Shown here: positions 35,670 to 47,022 of the stretch, one piece after another | Position numbering within the stretch: position 1 is the stretch's first letter | Layout of the letters: every line of letters begins with the position of its first letter | Source of the DNA: Tretioscincus oriximinensis | Taxonomy: Eukaryota > Chordata > Lepidosauria > Squamata > Gymnophthalmidae | NCBI GenBank assembly: GCA_022410635.1 | Contig: JAJVDF010000165.1 | Location: 1,062,434-1,126,433, forward strand | Reading direction: 5' to 3' | Length of the DNA stretch: 64,000 nucleotides | The notes under the pieces: generated by a model | Databases searched by the model: none | What the model was told of the DNA's origin: nothing | Seen by the model: only the letters and a program-made list of their open reading frames with translations | Translations under genes and position numbers: made by a program

Positions 35670-37105
35670 ACGCGATTCAGACATCAACTGAATGCAACTA
35701 TTTATTCATGTGTGATTCTGCACTAGCTTGCAAACTGGATCACCAAGCATATTAGGAGCATATTTAATTTTGTACCTTGATTCAGTCTAAGGGAGGCCAA
35801 AGGTAGCGTACTGCACCAGCATGCAGATTCTGGGATGGTTGATGGTCTGAGCAGGTAAAAGATCTCATCAGAATGTTCTCCTTTAAACCAAAGAAACCAA
35901 AATTTGATCTATGCTGGATCAAAAAATGTCAAGTTTGGGATTTGCTCTACTACCTTTGATCTTGCTGAAGTAAAAACCTGGGTGCAGTTGGCTTATTATT
36001 TCTATTTCTGGCATAGTTAAGTGAAGGCAAAGTATCAATTAATGTATGTATGTTGAAGGATTGAAATATCATCATAAAAGAACTGTGAAGTCTTTAAAAA
36101 ATTACACTCTTTCTGCTTAAAGGTAGAAAAAATAAAAAATAAGACTTGATATAGAAGAGTTTCCGTTTCACAGTATGAAAACAGCACAAAATCTGCTGCG
36201 TAAACAAACCATCACTGATAGACAACCCACCAACACACCCATAGTGCAAATTCAAAGTGACAATGGTTTCAAGCTGGGCAAATCGGAACAACAAGTTAGT
36301 TTCTAAGAAAAAAACAGACGAAACTGATTTATTTTTTATTAACTTAGTAAATTACATTGAAGAGGCCTTATTTTCTCCCTTGAACATTTCTGTTTTCCAT
36401 ATATAATATTTAGATTAGGTAAAAATGAATGTGCGGAGATACAGTAACTGGTTTTTTTTTTAAAAAAAACCCTTTTCTTTCACCTTCAAATATCAATGCT
36501 CATTGAATGTTAATCTGCAAATTACATCTATAAAACTTCTCATTTTAAAAAGTAGTTTTTATATAGAGGAGCCTGTGGGAGGATTTTAATGGGTTGCTTC
36601 TATGGAATAGTGAGATTTTTAAAAAAAGAACTAGAAGTCATATAGATCCAGTTCTTAACATGAAATTACAAATGGTTTTACTGCTACATGAATATTTACA
36701 CTTCTCTCCCTCTCTTAGTATTTTACAATAGAGGCTCTTCATTTACTTTATCATTGTTGAGTATTATTGAGTCATTGTAATTGAGTCCTGGTTGAGTGTG
36801 GGTATTTTTATGCAGTTTTCTTGGTGGAGCTATAAATGTGGCCTGTCACTATCTACTTCAAGGGGTTGAACCAGAATCCCCTTTCTTTCAAGGCAGTTTG
36901 CTCTGTCACTAAGAGTGAGCCTTATTGTGGACTATATCTCAGAATAGGAGCCTGCCATTTGCATGCTAATGTAGACTATGCCAGGCCCTGAGTTTGGATG
37001 GCCAAGCAGCTTTGTCCGAAGACATATCTTACAAGAAGGCTCTGGCATGTAGATGGCCAACCTCTGTCCCAAGATATAATGTAAAATAAGGCTCAATGAG
37101 GACAG
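35669..37105. other. no gene seen
   Basis: AT-rich. The stretch 36920-37100 holds an imperfect inverted repeat of the TATCTCAGAATAGGAGCC / AATAAGGC type, related to 48825-48960. Confidence 0.4.
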
Positions 37106-37410
37106 GCAGGCATGAATGGCTCAGTAGTTAAGGAGACAGTCTCTCATCTTAGCACCTGGGTTTCGAAGCCCTGTGTTGGCCGCGGGGAGGGTTGAGCATT
37201 TTCTACTAGCCTGTAGCTCTAGCCAACCCAGCTATTAGGGTTGCCACCTGTCCCGTATTATACGGGACGTCCCGTATTTCGGCCTGCTGGAGAAGATAGA
37301 ATAATGTAAGCCTTCTGGTGAAAAATATCTTTGTAAGCCGCTTTGAGTCCCTTTGGGTGTGAAAAGTGGGTATAAAAACCCAGTTCTTCTTCTCCTCCTC
37401 CTCCTCCTCT
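37106..37410 (+). mobile_element. tRNA-derived SINE, copy 4, with palindromic insertion
   Basis: Head GGCTCAGTAGTTAAGG, B box GGGTTTCGAAGCCC, tail GTGGGTATAAAAACCCAG and a short TTC/TCC tract. The middle of the body is replaced at about 37238-37292 by sequence with the perfect palindrome CCCGTATTATACGGG and a second CCCGTAT. Confidence 0.7.
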
Positions 37411-38757
37411 ATGTACGTGATTTAATCCACTTTAGAAGAAGCGAATTACCTTGATCTGTTTTAGGTCCTGTTTGCACAGGCCTCAGTAATGTGTTTTAGG
37501 GATCTAATAAGACTTGTCTCTGGTGCAATTTTTTGAGTAGTTGTAATGTCAGAGCAGCTGCCAAATAGTGATCAGGGTTTCATTTCCAAGGCTGCAATTA
37601 CGCAACATCAGTGTTGCCATAATATCATCCTTTGGAAAAAAGGGGGGAAAGGGAAGAAAAGTTGAACAAAAGGTTGAGGGGACTCCACTTACATCTTGCC
37701 CTACCTAAGTGTTGTGAAGAAGTGTACTCTGAGTGGGACAAAGACCATATGAAAGGGGGGGGAACCCTCCGAACACCAACTTCTCCTTCATATACACCTC
37801 TTTGGATCTTCCCCAGCTGGCTAACAGTGGGGTGTATGTCCAGCTATCCCTTTCACCTCTCCAGAATTGGGTGCGTCTCTGCCCACAAATAATACCTTTT
37901 GCTGGATCCACTGGGATTGCGAAGTTTACTTGGGTGTGGGTCTGGGTGGGATTTAATTCAAATTTTTTCTCCTTTCCTCCCAAAGTAGACTGTTTCTGCA
38001 GTGCAAATGGAATATCTCAGCCTCATTCTCCACGTGACAACTGATAATGAATATTACATATACATGTACAAAGTGTTTCTTTAATTTGATTCTTTGTGAT
38101 TTGCTTTAAACAAACAAGCAAATTTAAACAAACAACAAAATTATAGAAATCTCAACCTAACAAATCTAAGAGAAAACAAAGAAAGTTTTTATGAAGGCTA
38201 TGTGTTAATACAGACAATTATTATGTGGAAACAGTAGGAATTTGGGAACTAGCTTCAGTAACCAAATATTCTGTTCCACACGGAAATGATGACTTGTTGC
38301 TGAGCTATAAATAAAACTGAAGCACTTTAAATACATTATATATTATATGTTCATGTGGCAGGATGGAGGAGGGGAATTGGCAGCACTGCTCAGCTAGAAA
38401 CGTAAGGCGCACCAAATACTTTCAGGTGTAAACTCATGAAGTTTCCAACTTCTGCTCAGATCACTCAATGGGGATAAACTTTCTGTATACATAAAGTGTT
38501 GTAGTCACAACTGGTTAATTCTTTCTCAAATCTCAGCTTAGGCTGCATCCATGTGGAGGGTCATGGTAGCTCCTACAGCTGGCATAGACAATGGTGGCAG
38601 AAGTTTGGGGAAACAACTGGGTCTCCTTTCTGCTCTTCTCGATCATTTGCAGAGGCAAATTTCCTGGCCAGAAAAGTTGGTTGGAGTGCAACTGAAATCC
38701 ACTCCCCAGAGGGGCTGCGGTTAGGAACTTTTGTTCTAGCCTTTGGAAGCACAGGGG
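37411..38757. other. no gene seen
   Basis: No supported gene. Two overlapping open frames near 37632-38044 show no recognisable domain. Confidence 0.45.
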
Positions 38758-39489
38758 TGTAACGGGGGTTCGCTTACCTATTATTTGGCTCCTTAGCTTG
38801 CCTAAGGTTGCTGGATCCAAAGCGTGCAGACACGTGTAAAGAGATTCACATGGAGACCGTAGCTTAGGTTCAAAGGTGATCCAGGAGGCTCATAGGGTTA
38901 TGAGACACTCCAGAACACAGGTGTGCAGAGGTTTTTATTGACTACAGAATCAGAAGGCGTGGATCAATTTAATGATGTCAAAAAGGGGTGGTACAGCACA
39001 CGTGGGTCAGGGCGGACCCAGGTAATGACACCTGTGTGACGTGTTACTCTCTTCCCAAGGAGGTGCAGCCTGTGTCAGGAAATGCCAAATATGGTATGGT
39101 GGGAAGATACAGGATGGACCCTCTTAGCCATTGTTTGTCCTGGCTATTCTTCCTAAGTACAGGAATACTGTGACTCACCCAAGGGAGTAATGCTTTAATG
39201 GGCTCCCTCTACTGCCCAGGTGCATGGCCAGGTAAACAATGAATGCCCTTTTGCCACAATGGGTGTCATTAATCCATTCAGTCTGGCAAGGTTTCTGGAG
39301 TAAGATATGCCCTCAGGACAGGAAGGGAGATTTGGCTTCTCCTGTTTACATCCTGGGGCTGGGGGGACCAGAGATTTTTCAGAATTTTCCATCCAGGCCT
39401 CACTTTGGCTAGCAAAGGTCAATCCTAGTATATTTTATATCAGATATATTAATGCCAATTAATATATTCCTATATGGCTAACCCCAACA
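38758..39489 (-). mobile_element. probable solo LTR of an endogenous retroelement
   Basis: A 732-bp unit with TG...CA ends. On the minus strand it starts TGTTGGGGTTAGCC and ends CCCCCGTTACA, with short inverted termini. It is flanked by GGGG on both sides (38754-38757, 39490-39493). The minus strand carries AATAAA at 38939-38934 and a TATAAAATAT stretch near the start of the unit. No adjacent internal region is seen, so this looks like a recombined solo LTR. The 4-bp duplication is low complexity, so support is moderate. Confidence 0.5.
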
Positions 39490-39493
39490 GGGG

Positions 39494-40691
39494 TGTAACC
39501 TTGAAGCTCGTGTGAACTTTGAGGCTGTGCTGAGTGGTATAAGCTGATGGATCAGGTCTGTCTGTACAGACAGTAGTGATCCAAAGGCCGACAGTCTTTT
39601 CTTCTTCTTCTGAGCAATGTATATACCATTATTTTGTTTCATTTACTGTATAACCTAATGTACTGGACATCAGATCACAGTGTGGTGTAACGTTTGTGCC
39701 CAGCAAACAACATATTTCTGGTTTGTCAAACATTGCAGCTTTTTCTTTAGCCAGATATGGAAGGCAGAGGTGGAATGCTACAATCGTTGTCATGGCTCTT
39801 TTGCAGAACCATATTTGTAAACATTATTTTAGAGCATATTCTAGCTGTTCCCCCATATTCCAAATGTAGTTTCAGCTACGCAGGCAATTTTCTCTGACAT
39901 GCGAGCTCCATTGGAATGGAAAAAAACAAGGAAAGAGGGAGTTCAGAGATACTGTATCTGAACGTAATACATGCTCATTTCCTGATATTTTGTCCTGCTA
40001 AGCTAACACCTAGGAAGTGGGCTTAGATCCTTGCTGTCTTTCCCTTGCCAAGTAGTGTTACCGCTACTATAGGCTGCTGTGGAAACTGGCATGTTTTTAG
40101 AGATAAACAGACCATTAAAAGCACTATGTAAGCACATGCAGTTTATTCAACTTTGCCAGAGCCTAGGTTTATTTCTACAGAGTCTTTTAACTCTTTTTAG
40201 CAACAGAATGACTCATGGAAATATTTATGCCTAAGAAATGACCTAGAAGAATCAAGCTGTGTCAAGGGGGATGAATGCCCAAAGGAAAGACAGGACACAC
40301 GAACCCTGGGAGGCAGCAGGAAGACCCCAGTCAAATCTTGCATTAATCAGATGAGGTTTGTAATTAACGGAGATCAAGTAGACCTCACTCCCCACACAAA
40401 TAATGGTACAGCTTTGACTGCATGAGATGAAACCTGATAGTCTTATTTAATTGAGTCTACTCTTACAGCAGTGCAACCCTAATCCAAAACACAGAAAATG
40501 TACCTTTCGTGTTCGTAAGTACCAGAGGGATGGTGCATTTCAGCTGTGCACCAAACTCACCCCACAGAGGCCCTTAGAGATATGAAGGAATAGCCTCCAG
40601 GCAATATGGTCTCACAATTAAATAAATAAATACACACAAAAAAGATGCAATAATTTGTTGTAATATTCAGTACTTGTCAGGAAGCCTAACA
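39494..40691. other. no gene seen
   Basis: AT-rich. No recognised element or gene. Confidence 0.45.
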
Positions 40692-40990
40692 TTATTTATT
40701 TATTTGTATTTATATCCCACCCTACACCCGAAGGTCTCTGGGCAGCCAACCATAGGGAAGCACACATAGCTTTTGTTGCTTTCTCCACAACAGATAATGA
40801 ATCTTTCCACCCATAAGCTATGACTGCCTGTGCAGCCATCGTCATTTGCTCTACTAAATATTTATTGTCCGTTAAAAATCCTTCTTGAATCTGGAAGAGC
40901 GCTAACTCTTTGGATAGATTTAAAGGATATTGGGCATTCCCACCATAAATGTATGTATATCGCTCTTGTTCCACACCCATGCCAACACAT
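40692..40990 (-). mobile_element. truncated Sauria-type SINE tail next to an L1-like fragment
   Basis: 40692-40798 matches the 3' part of the SINE at 40997-41243 (TTTATATCCCACCCTACACC ... GTTGCTTTCTCCACAACAGA). 40800-40990 on the minus strand stays open and resembles a degraded L1 ORF2 C-terminus (YTYIYGGNAQYPLN; AAQAVIAYGWKDS). The L1 part is tentative. Confidence 0.45.
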
Positions 40991-40996
40991 GGGGCT

Positions 40997-41243
40997 TATA
41001 TTTATTTATTTATATTTATATCCCGCCCTACACCCGAAGGTTTCATGGTGGTCTACCATAGGATGGCGCACATAACTTTTGTTGCTTTCTCCACAACAGA
41101 CACCTTGTGAAGTAGGTGGGGCTGAGGGAGTTCTAAAGAACTGTGACTGACCCAAGGTCCCCCAGCTGGCTTTCATGGAGAAGTGGGGAATCGAACCTGG
41201 AGACTACCAGATGCGAGTCCAACACTCTAACCACTACACTGAA
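40997..41243 (-). mobile_element. Sauria-type tRNA-derived SINE
   Basis: Full-length in appearance. On the minus strand the A box TAGTGGTTAGAGTG is at 41236-41223 and the B box GGTTCGATTCC at 41197-41187. The typical GGGACCTTGGGTCAGTCACA segment follows, and the 3' tail is TAGGGCGGGATATAAATATA with a (TAAA)n end. This family is a squamate hallmark. Confidence 0.8.
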
Positions 41244-42967
41244 TTGTTTGCATCTCTAAAGGGGACGAAACTACCAGAAGGCCTTTTCCTTGAGATATTA
41301 ATGCATGTCATATCTATATGGGAGAAGGAGCTCAGATAGCCAGGGTTCAAGCCATTCAGGGAATTGTATGCTAATATTAACATGCAAAATTGATTTTATT
41401 TTTATTTTTTTTGAGTGGCCATAATCATTCCTGCAATAATTGACTTTCCTTGAAAGCACTGATGGAAGGTTTTCAGTGAAATATTGCAACGTGATTTATG
41501 TTCATTTTTAGTGTAAAGATACTGTAGGGGGAAATTGTTGAGCCACTGTGGAGTTAAAAATAGATGCAATTTAATTGCAAGAACTTTCCCCAGCCACTTT
41601 ATTAAAAATTAAGGAGTGAGAACACAATAATGAATCATTTTAATCAGTCACATTTGTATGCCAAATGGCCATGGCAACTAACGATAAATAGATATGTGTA
41701 TTTTTCCCCAGGTAATTGTAAAATATCCTGCATTAAGGGACTGGGACCAAGAAGATGTTGAAAGGAATATCACATTGTGGAAAAAGGTCTGAGGTTTTGC
41801 CAGTTGGTTTTATCACTGGAAGTCTTCTGCTCTGCTTGGCTTTAGGATAAGTCTTCCCCAATATTCCTTTTTTCTTAAGATTACGAGAAATGGCACCTTT
41901 TATGGAAAACCTCTTTTCCTACTAAGGATACAGTAGATTTATTTTGAATTCATTCAACAATGCAGCATACTTTGCAAAAGGTCAGATGAAGAGAAAAAAG
42001 GGCTTAAGTCATTTTGATAAAGTTTATTTTATAATGTAGTTTATTTTATTTGTATTTTAGACCACCACTAAAAACTTTTAGAATCCACTAAAAACTGTAA
42101 CATTGCATGGACAGAAGAAAGAGAATTGTTTCCTCAGACAAATGCCACACAATAATAGAAATGTTTTTACAGTCTTGTAAACATATAAAGAGAAGAAATC
42201 TGGTGTAGTTCAGGGCAGAAATTATTCCATAGTTTGGAATCTGTTACTAGTAAAATGCTATCCCTTTGGGTACTAAACTAGGGTTACCATCTAAAAACCA
42301 GGAAAGAACTTTGCACCTTTAGTGGGTGTGAAAAAGTGATTTTCCTCCCAGGCGTTGCAAGAATTATAATTTCAGAAATAACTGGAAGTAGCACTATTTC
42401 CACATGATCTTCTGGTGTCACACTGCGGAGTTGAAGAACAAACCTATCTCTTAACTTCTTGGACTTGAATCTTGTCACCCACAATATCTTTATCTTGCCT
42501 GGATTCAGATTCAATTTACTGGTCCATGTTCTGCCACATTGCTTCCATGTAGCTGCCACATTGCATTGATATGCATTAGCTGCAACCATATGCACCTTTG
42601 CATTCAGTAGCTAGATCTACTTTAGAAGTGGATCAATGTGTGCTGCTATACATATGCTGAACCGTTGTTACATATGGTGTTGCAAGCGATCATATCCTTG
42701 TCAGCCCTGCCTTCGAACTGCAGTGTTTGCCTTAGCAGAGTTTGCATCTGAATTCGGAACTGTCCCAGTGCTGAGAAATGACATTTGCAGTTGAACACAA
42801 AGGCTGAACTCAGAGAAGCCTCCACATCTTTCGATCGCAGCTGCTGCCAAAAGTTATTTCCTCTTCATCCCTGAAATCTGCCCTACATGCTAATACACCA
42901 CTGCTGATGTGCAGTAGCTGGCGGTATTACACATGCACATTTGAGAACTGTCACTATACGTCTATCA
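41244..42967. other. no gene seen
   Basis: AT-rich. TAGGGTTACCATCTAAAAACC near 42282 could be a MITE end. The stretch 42580-42900 is more balanced in composition but has no domain-bearing frame. Confidence 0.45.
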
Positions 42968-43910
42968 CAGGGGTGGGAGAACCTAAGGTTCGGGGGACAG
43001 ATCTGGTAGGTGGAACCATTTGGTCTGGGTTTTGGCATGCGCCCCAAGGAATCATTAGGCTGCCCTGTCTTGGAGAGAGTGAAGCTGGTTACTGCTTCTA
43101 AGGGCAAGGGCTGTGACTGCGTTAGCAAATTGGTATGCCACCTGGCCGTACACTGGCAGGCGACCCAGATAACTGCTGGCAAACACAGAATGCAGCCACA
43201 AAAGAAGATGCAAAAGAAGCCACTAAGGACAGAAGCTCTATGGACTGTCAGAATTGGGTGTGTCTCAGAAATACTTCCAAGTCCACGCCCTAATAACACC
43301 GTGGAATAGTCAGCAACATGGTCAGACAATCCAAGAATCACACCCACAGAGGCACAACAATAGGCAAGAGCAAACACAATAGCAAAGTCAGCAACCATAA
43401 GGCAAGGAATTCACAAGCTAGATAACACAGAGAGAATAACAAGTTTGTCTCCAACAGGGGAGCAGTGCATGTTCACCCCTTAAGTAGTTGCCTTTATTGC
43501 TCTTCCCTATCAGGGGAAGGGTGCCTTCCAGCTTGATCACCAGAGGAATTCCTTATTACAGCAGTACTTCATTACCAGTTCATGTCAACTTGTATCTTCC
43601 TCACTATCAGGCTCCTAGCCAGCTGGCCCTCTAGCTCAGCCTCTTCAGCTTGTCTTGTGATGGCTTGTCATCATCCCCTGCTTCTGGCTCAGTTTCAACC
43701 ATGACCTCTTAATCTGGGTCTGTTTACAGATTAAGGCAAGGCATTGCACACTATGCCTTTCATTTTGTGGGCCTGGAAGGAGGGCTATGGGTAGATGGAA
43801 GGGGAGTAGCCTGGGCAGGGCAAGGGCATGGCCTATGGTGAGTAATGGGTAATATCACCTTTAGGTGATATCCAAATGGCCCCTGGCAGAAAAAAGGTTT
43901 CCCGTCCCTG
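42968..43910 (-). mobile_element. hAT-like MITE interrupted by an unclassified insertion
   Basis: Left end CAGGGGTGGGAGAACCTAAG and right end inverse (GGTTTCCCGTCCCTG) match the ends of the element at 61778-62124, in opposite orientation. The subterminal CCCCAAGGAATCATT and CCAAATGGC segments are also shared. Between about 43080 and 43740 lies some 650 bp absent from the 61778 copy, resembling a common squamate repeat (possibly an LTR). No clean target duplication is seen. Confidence 0.5.
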
Positions 43911-44654
43911 TAGACAATGGGGAAGAGTGAGCTCCTTAAAGTGCATTTATAAGCCTGTGGAAAAAGGGCCTTAGAATCTGACAAGCCTCTCATGACTCGG
44001 GAATAGAGACAGAACTGGATGTCATCAAATGCACCACCGTGAAGCCTCAACAAATAGAGTGTATGTTCTAGAATTTAGCATTTACCATGAACAACAACAT
44101 GTAATGGGATTAATAATGGGCCCACTGCAGCATCTCATCATGTCTCTGTTAGCATTAGCTCTGTTTCTCCATTGCCTATATATTGAGATATTATCTCTTT
44201 TAGAGAACAGTCAAATCTGTGAATGTAGCTTCTCCCTCTTGTTATTGCAGTTCTGCAGCATCAGAGCTTCAGATCACATGAGGGTACACACGCACACACA
44301 CAAAACACATCTATGTGAAATTAAACCAGTAGACTAAAGGCATAGCACATCACAGAAGTAGCACAGTCTTCCTTAATTTGGAAGTATGAAATAGATGCAA
44401 GCGGGCATCACTGAGAATAGCGCAACTTGTGTCTGTGTCTATGAATGTGTCGCATATCTTAAAATCTTGAACTATACTGGCAATGAAATGGAACATGGGA
44501 GTCCCTGTGCTAGAAGATACATTCTATCTTTGCCTGACCAAAATGTTATCACAGTCACCTGGGGCCATTAAAGTCTGTGGATGTGACGTACGTGTATAAA
44601 TGGTACCACTGGTGATTGCAGAACTGCTTTTTAGATGACCTCATTTGCATGCTC
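43911..44654. other. no gene seen
   Basis: No supported gene. Confidence 0.45.
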
Positions 44655-44775
44655 GCAGGAGAGGCAATGGCTCAGCAATAATTCAAGCAGCCTAGAAAGC
44701 AGAGAGTTGCCAGTTCAATTCCCGGACTCTCCCTGCTACAGGGTCACCCGTGCAGTCAACCAGAAGTCATGCACA
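44655..44775 (+). repeat. old tRNA-derived SINE remnant
   Basis: GGCAATGGCTCAGCAATAAT (A-box-like), CAGTTCAATTCCCGG (B-box-like) and GTGCAGTCAACC, shared with 4450-4605. Confidence 0.35.
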
Positions 44776-45371
44776 CCACAATGGTACCCAACAATTTACA
44801 TGCTCAAAAAAGCAATAAATCTGTTAGTACTTTCTAAACCCAAGCAGAAAATCCTTCTTCCTAGTAGGCTTTTAATGATGGAAGCTTTTGCTTAGAAAAT
44901 AATGTAAAAATAGCATTATAGAAATACCACATGACAAAGAAGACAGGGTATCTTCTCCTTTCATGGTTGCACAGAAGAGGGACATCAGCTACATTGCCTG
45001 CTATATTTACTGAATTTTTCTCTTCTCTGCAACTACTAAGGAGTCCTGACCTTTTCTGCACGTGGCAACCCTAGAGAACAATGTCATAGTCTTTTACATA
45101 TTGCCACTATATTTTCTTGTCTCTCCCACTCTTTCTGTTCAACTTATTATTTTGCTGCCTCCAAACAGTAAGAGGTAATGCGGGATCTAATGACGATCCT
45201 GAAATTATCACTGGCTATTCCAATTCAGTCACAAGGAGCAGACTTGGGTTTACCTTCATGTCTGCCAGCAGCTTTCAGAACCGCCTTACTCAGGGCTGCC
45301 AGGAAACAATCAAGTGTCCACCCAATTTCTTTTGCTGCATCTCATGTTCATGGTTGGATTCCAAGAGAGTC
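44776..45371. other. no gene seen
   Basis: The 96- and 72-codon overlapping open frames (45117-45407, 45178-45396) run into a retroposon copy and have no recognisable domain. Confidence 0.45.
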
Positions 45372-45603
45372 ACAAAAGCTACTGCAAATGAGCTAGCAGC
45401 ACTTTGAGACTAACTTGAGAAAAGTGGGTGGCATAAGCTTTCGTAGACACGTCTACTTCTTCAGATGCTGAAGAAGTAGACCTGTCTATGAAAGCTTATG
45501 CCAACCACTTTTCTCAAGTTAGTCTCAAAATGCTGCTAGCTCCTTTGCTGGACTTTCTACTAGACTAACACGGCTATTTCTCTGAAATTGACAAAAGCTA
45601 CTG
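45372..45603 (-). mobile_element. foldback retroposon copy D (hairpin form, minus orientation)
   Basis: Element 45385-45590 between perfect 13-bp duplications ACAAAAGCTACTG (45372-45384, 45591-45603). On the minus strand it starts with the leader TTTCAGAGAAATAGCCGTGT and ends GCTAGCTCATTTG. The arms meet at about 45466. The minus-strand hammerhead-like motif at 45431-45468 is intact; the plus-strand one is damaged. Confidence 0.86.
45431..45468 (-). other. hammerhead-ribozyme-like motif in copy D
   Basis: Minus strand: GCAT, CTGAAGA, A, GTAGAC-GT-GTCTAC, GAA, AGCT, T, ATGC. The stem II loop differs from copies B and C (GT for CT) while the stem is kept. Confidence 0.6.
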
Positions 45604-46241
45604 ACAGGCATTGCAGCACAGGAAAAGTGACATCCTTGCTAGATTTCACACACTATATTACAAGTTTTTTATTGTGCAAACTAGAACTATATGTTTGGTA
45701 TTTCCACTATAGCACTGAAACAATCACAAGTTTTATTGCCCAACTGGGGACAGCCTTTAATACTTCAAGCTTTGTTCATTCGATAGCTAGAAAAACTCTT
45801 AAACACTGAAATGTCTTCATTCAACTCCAAATCCCTTCCTCAATATTTTTTAAAGTTTTTTCCAAGTTTCCTAAGCGTATTATGGGATTATATTAAACTC
45901 TCAGTAAGTATACTAATTGAAAGCGAGTTTCCTGCTGATTTCTCAGGACTCAAGCAAACACAGCAATGGATGATTTTATAACTGCTTCAGTGTTTAAATT
46001 GCGTGAGCTACACCATACCTGCATATTATAACAATTACATTTGATGTTAAGTAACACTGAGAAGCTCAACTTTGATTGATTGGATGCACATCTCTATACA
46101 GTTTTCTTGACAAGGACACAAAAGTGTCTTATCGTTTTCTGTTTCCATAGAAAGACTACAGCCCCTCTCTTGGCAAAGATTTTCATGGAAAGCACTACCT
46201 TTTCCCCAGGAATTTGGGGAACAACTTAAACTAGCTGGGAG
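45604..46241. other. no gene seen
   Basis: AT-rich. No supported gene. Confidence 0.45.
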
Positions 46242-46318
46242 TAGTTTAGTAAATCCTGCATTTAGGGGGGAGGGTAAGGTTTGACCCAAGAGGTCCCTTC
46301 CAGTTCTATGATTCTATG
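46242..46318 (+). mobile_element. CR1 LINE 3' terminal fragment
   Basis: TAGTTTAGTAAATCCTGCAT, then GAGGTCCCTTCCAGTTCTAT and the GATTCTATG tail, as in 33470-33536 and 57750-57826. Confidence 0.7.
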
Positions 46319-46470
46319 CTATTTCAGCAGATGCAGCTTATAATGCCAGGAGCACTTGCTGAAATTTCCTCTTGCAGAATGTTAGTTCTGGATTTCACAG
46401 TGGCTACATTTAGATGACTGATAAAATCATATCTGCATGCACAGATCTTTGGAAAGTACACAAGACTAAA

Positions 46471-47022
46471 CAGGTGAAACCTCTTTATAACAAACTCCAA
46501 GGGTCCAAGAAAATCTGTATGCTATAATGAAACTTTGTTATACTGAAACCAATGCAAAAAACGACTTCAATAAGTTATCACACTAACATACCTTTCAATG
46601 CCATAAGGTAAACCATTGCAAAAACTATTTTAGTACACTTTTAACGCCAAAAACCACTGCATTTTAACTCTGTCCCCATGGAGTCTTATTCTGGGCTGCA
46701 CCTCAGAATAAAAGCCTGACTTTCCACTCATAAATCATGGCATTCAATAGTGGTTTGAAAATCTTTGCTATTGCTTTAAAAATGTTACTCTGTACTGAAC
46801 GCCCCGACCCTCTTGCACTTCAGTTCTTTATAACAGGGTCTTGCAGAATAGGCAGAAGCATAAAAATCAGTTTGTTGTACTGGAACTTACATTATAAGGA
46901 GGTTCGTTACAGTGAGGAATTTTTACGTTGCTCTCAATTACGTTGTGTAAGAATTTTCATATTTGTTTTTTTATACCGCAAATTTTGTTATATCAGGGTT
47001 CTTTATAACGAGGTTTCACCTG
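46471..47022. mobile_element. pogo/Tigger-like non-autonomous DNA transposon
   Basis: A 552-bp unit with terminal inverted repeats: CAGGTGAAACCTCTTTATAA at the left and the inverse of GTTCTTTATAACGAGGTTTC + ACCTG at the right. The motif TTATAAC(A/G)A(A/G) and variants recur many times inside (near 46488, 46513, 46830, 46890, 46987, 47001). This could represent repeated transposase binding sites. No transposase frame is seen, and a flanking TA duplication is not clear. Confidence 0.7.

Noticed and set aside
41187..41236. tRNA-like A and B boxes as a tRNA gene
   Set aside because: The boxes belong to a SINE with a LINE-type 3' tail; there is no cloverleaf.
43010..43309. 99-codon plus-strand frame overlapping the opposite-strand frame
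   Set aside because: Located in mobile-element sequence, with no protein features.
42883..43398. 171-codon minus-strand open frame
   Set aside because: It spans a hAT-like MITE end and its insertion; no domain, start context or splice support.
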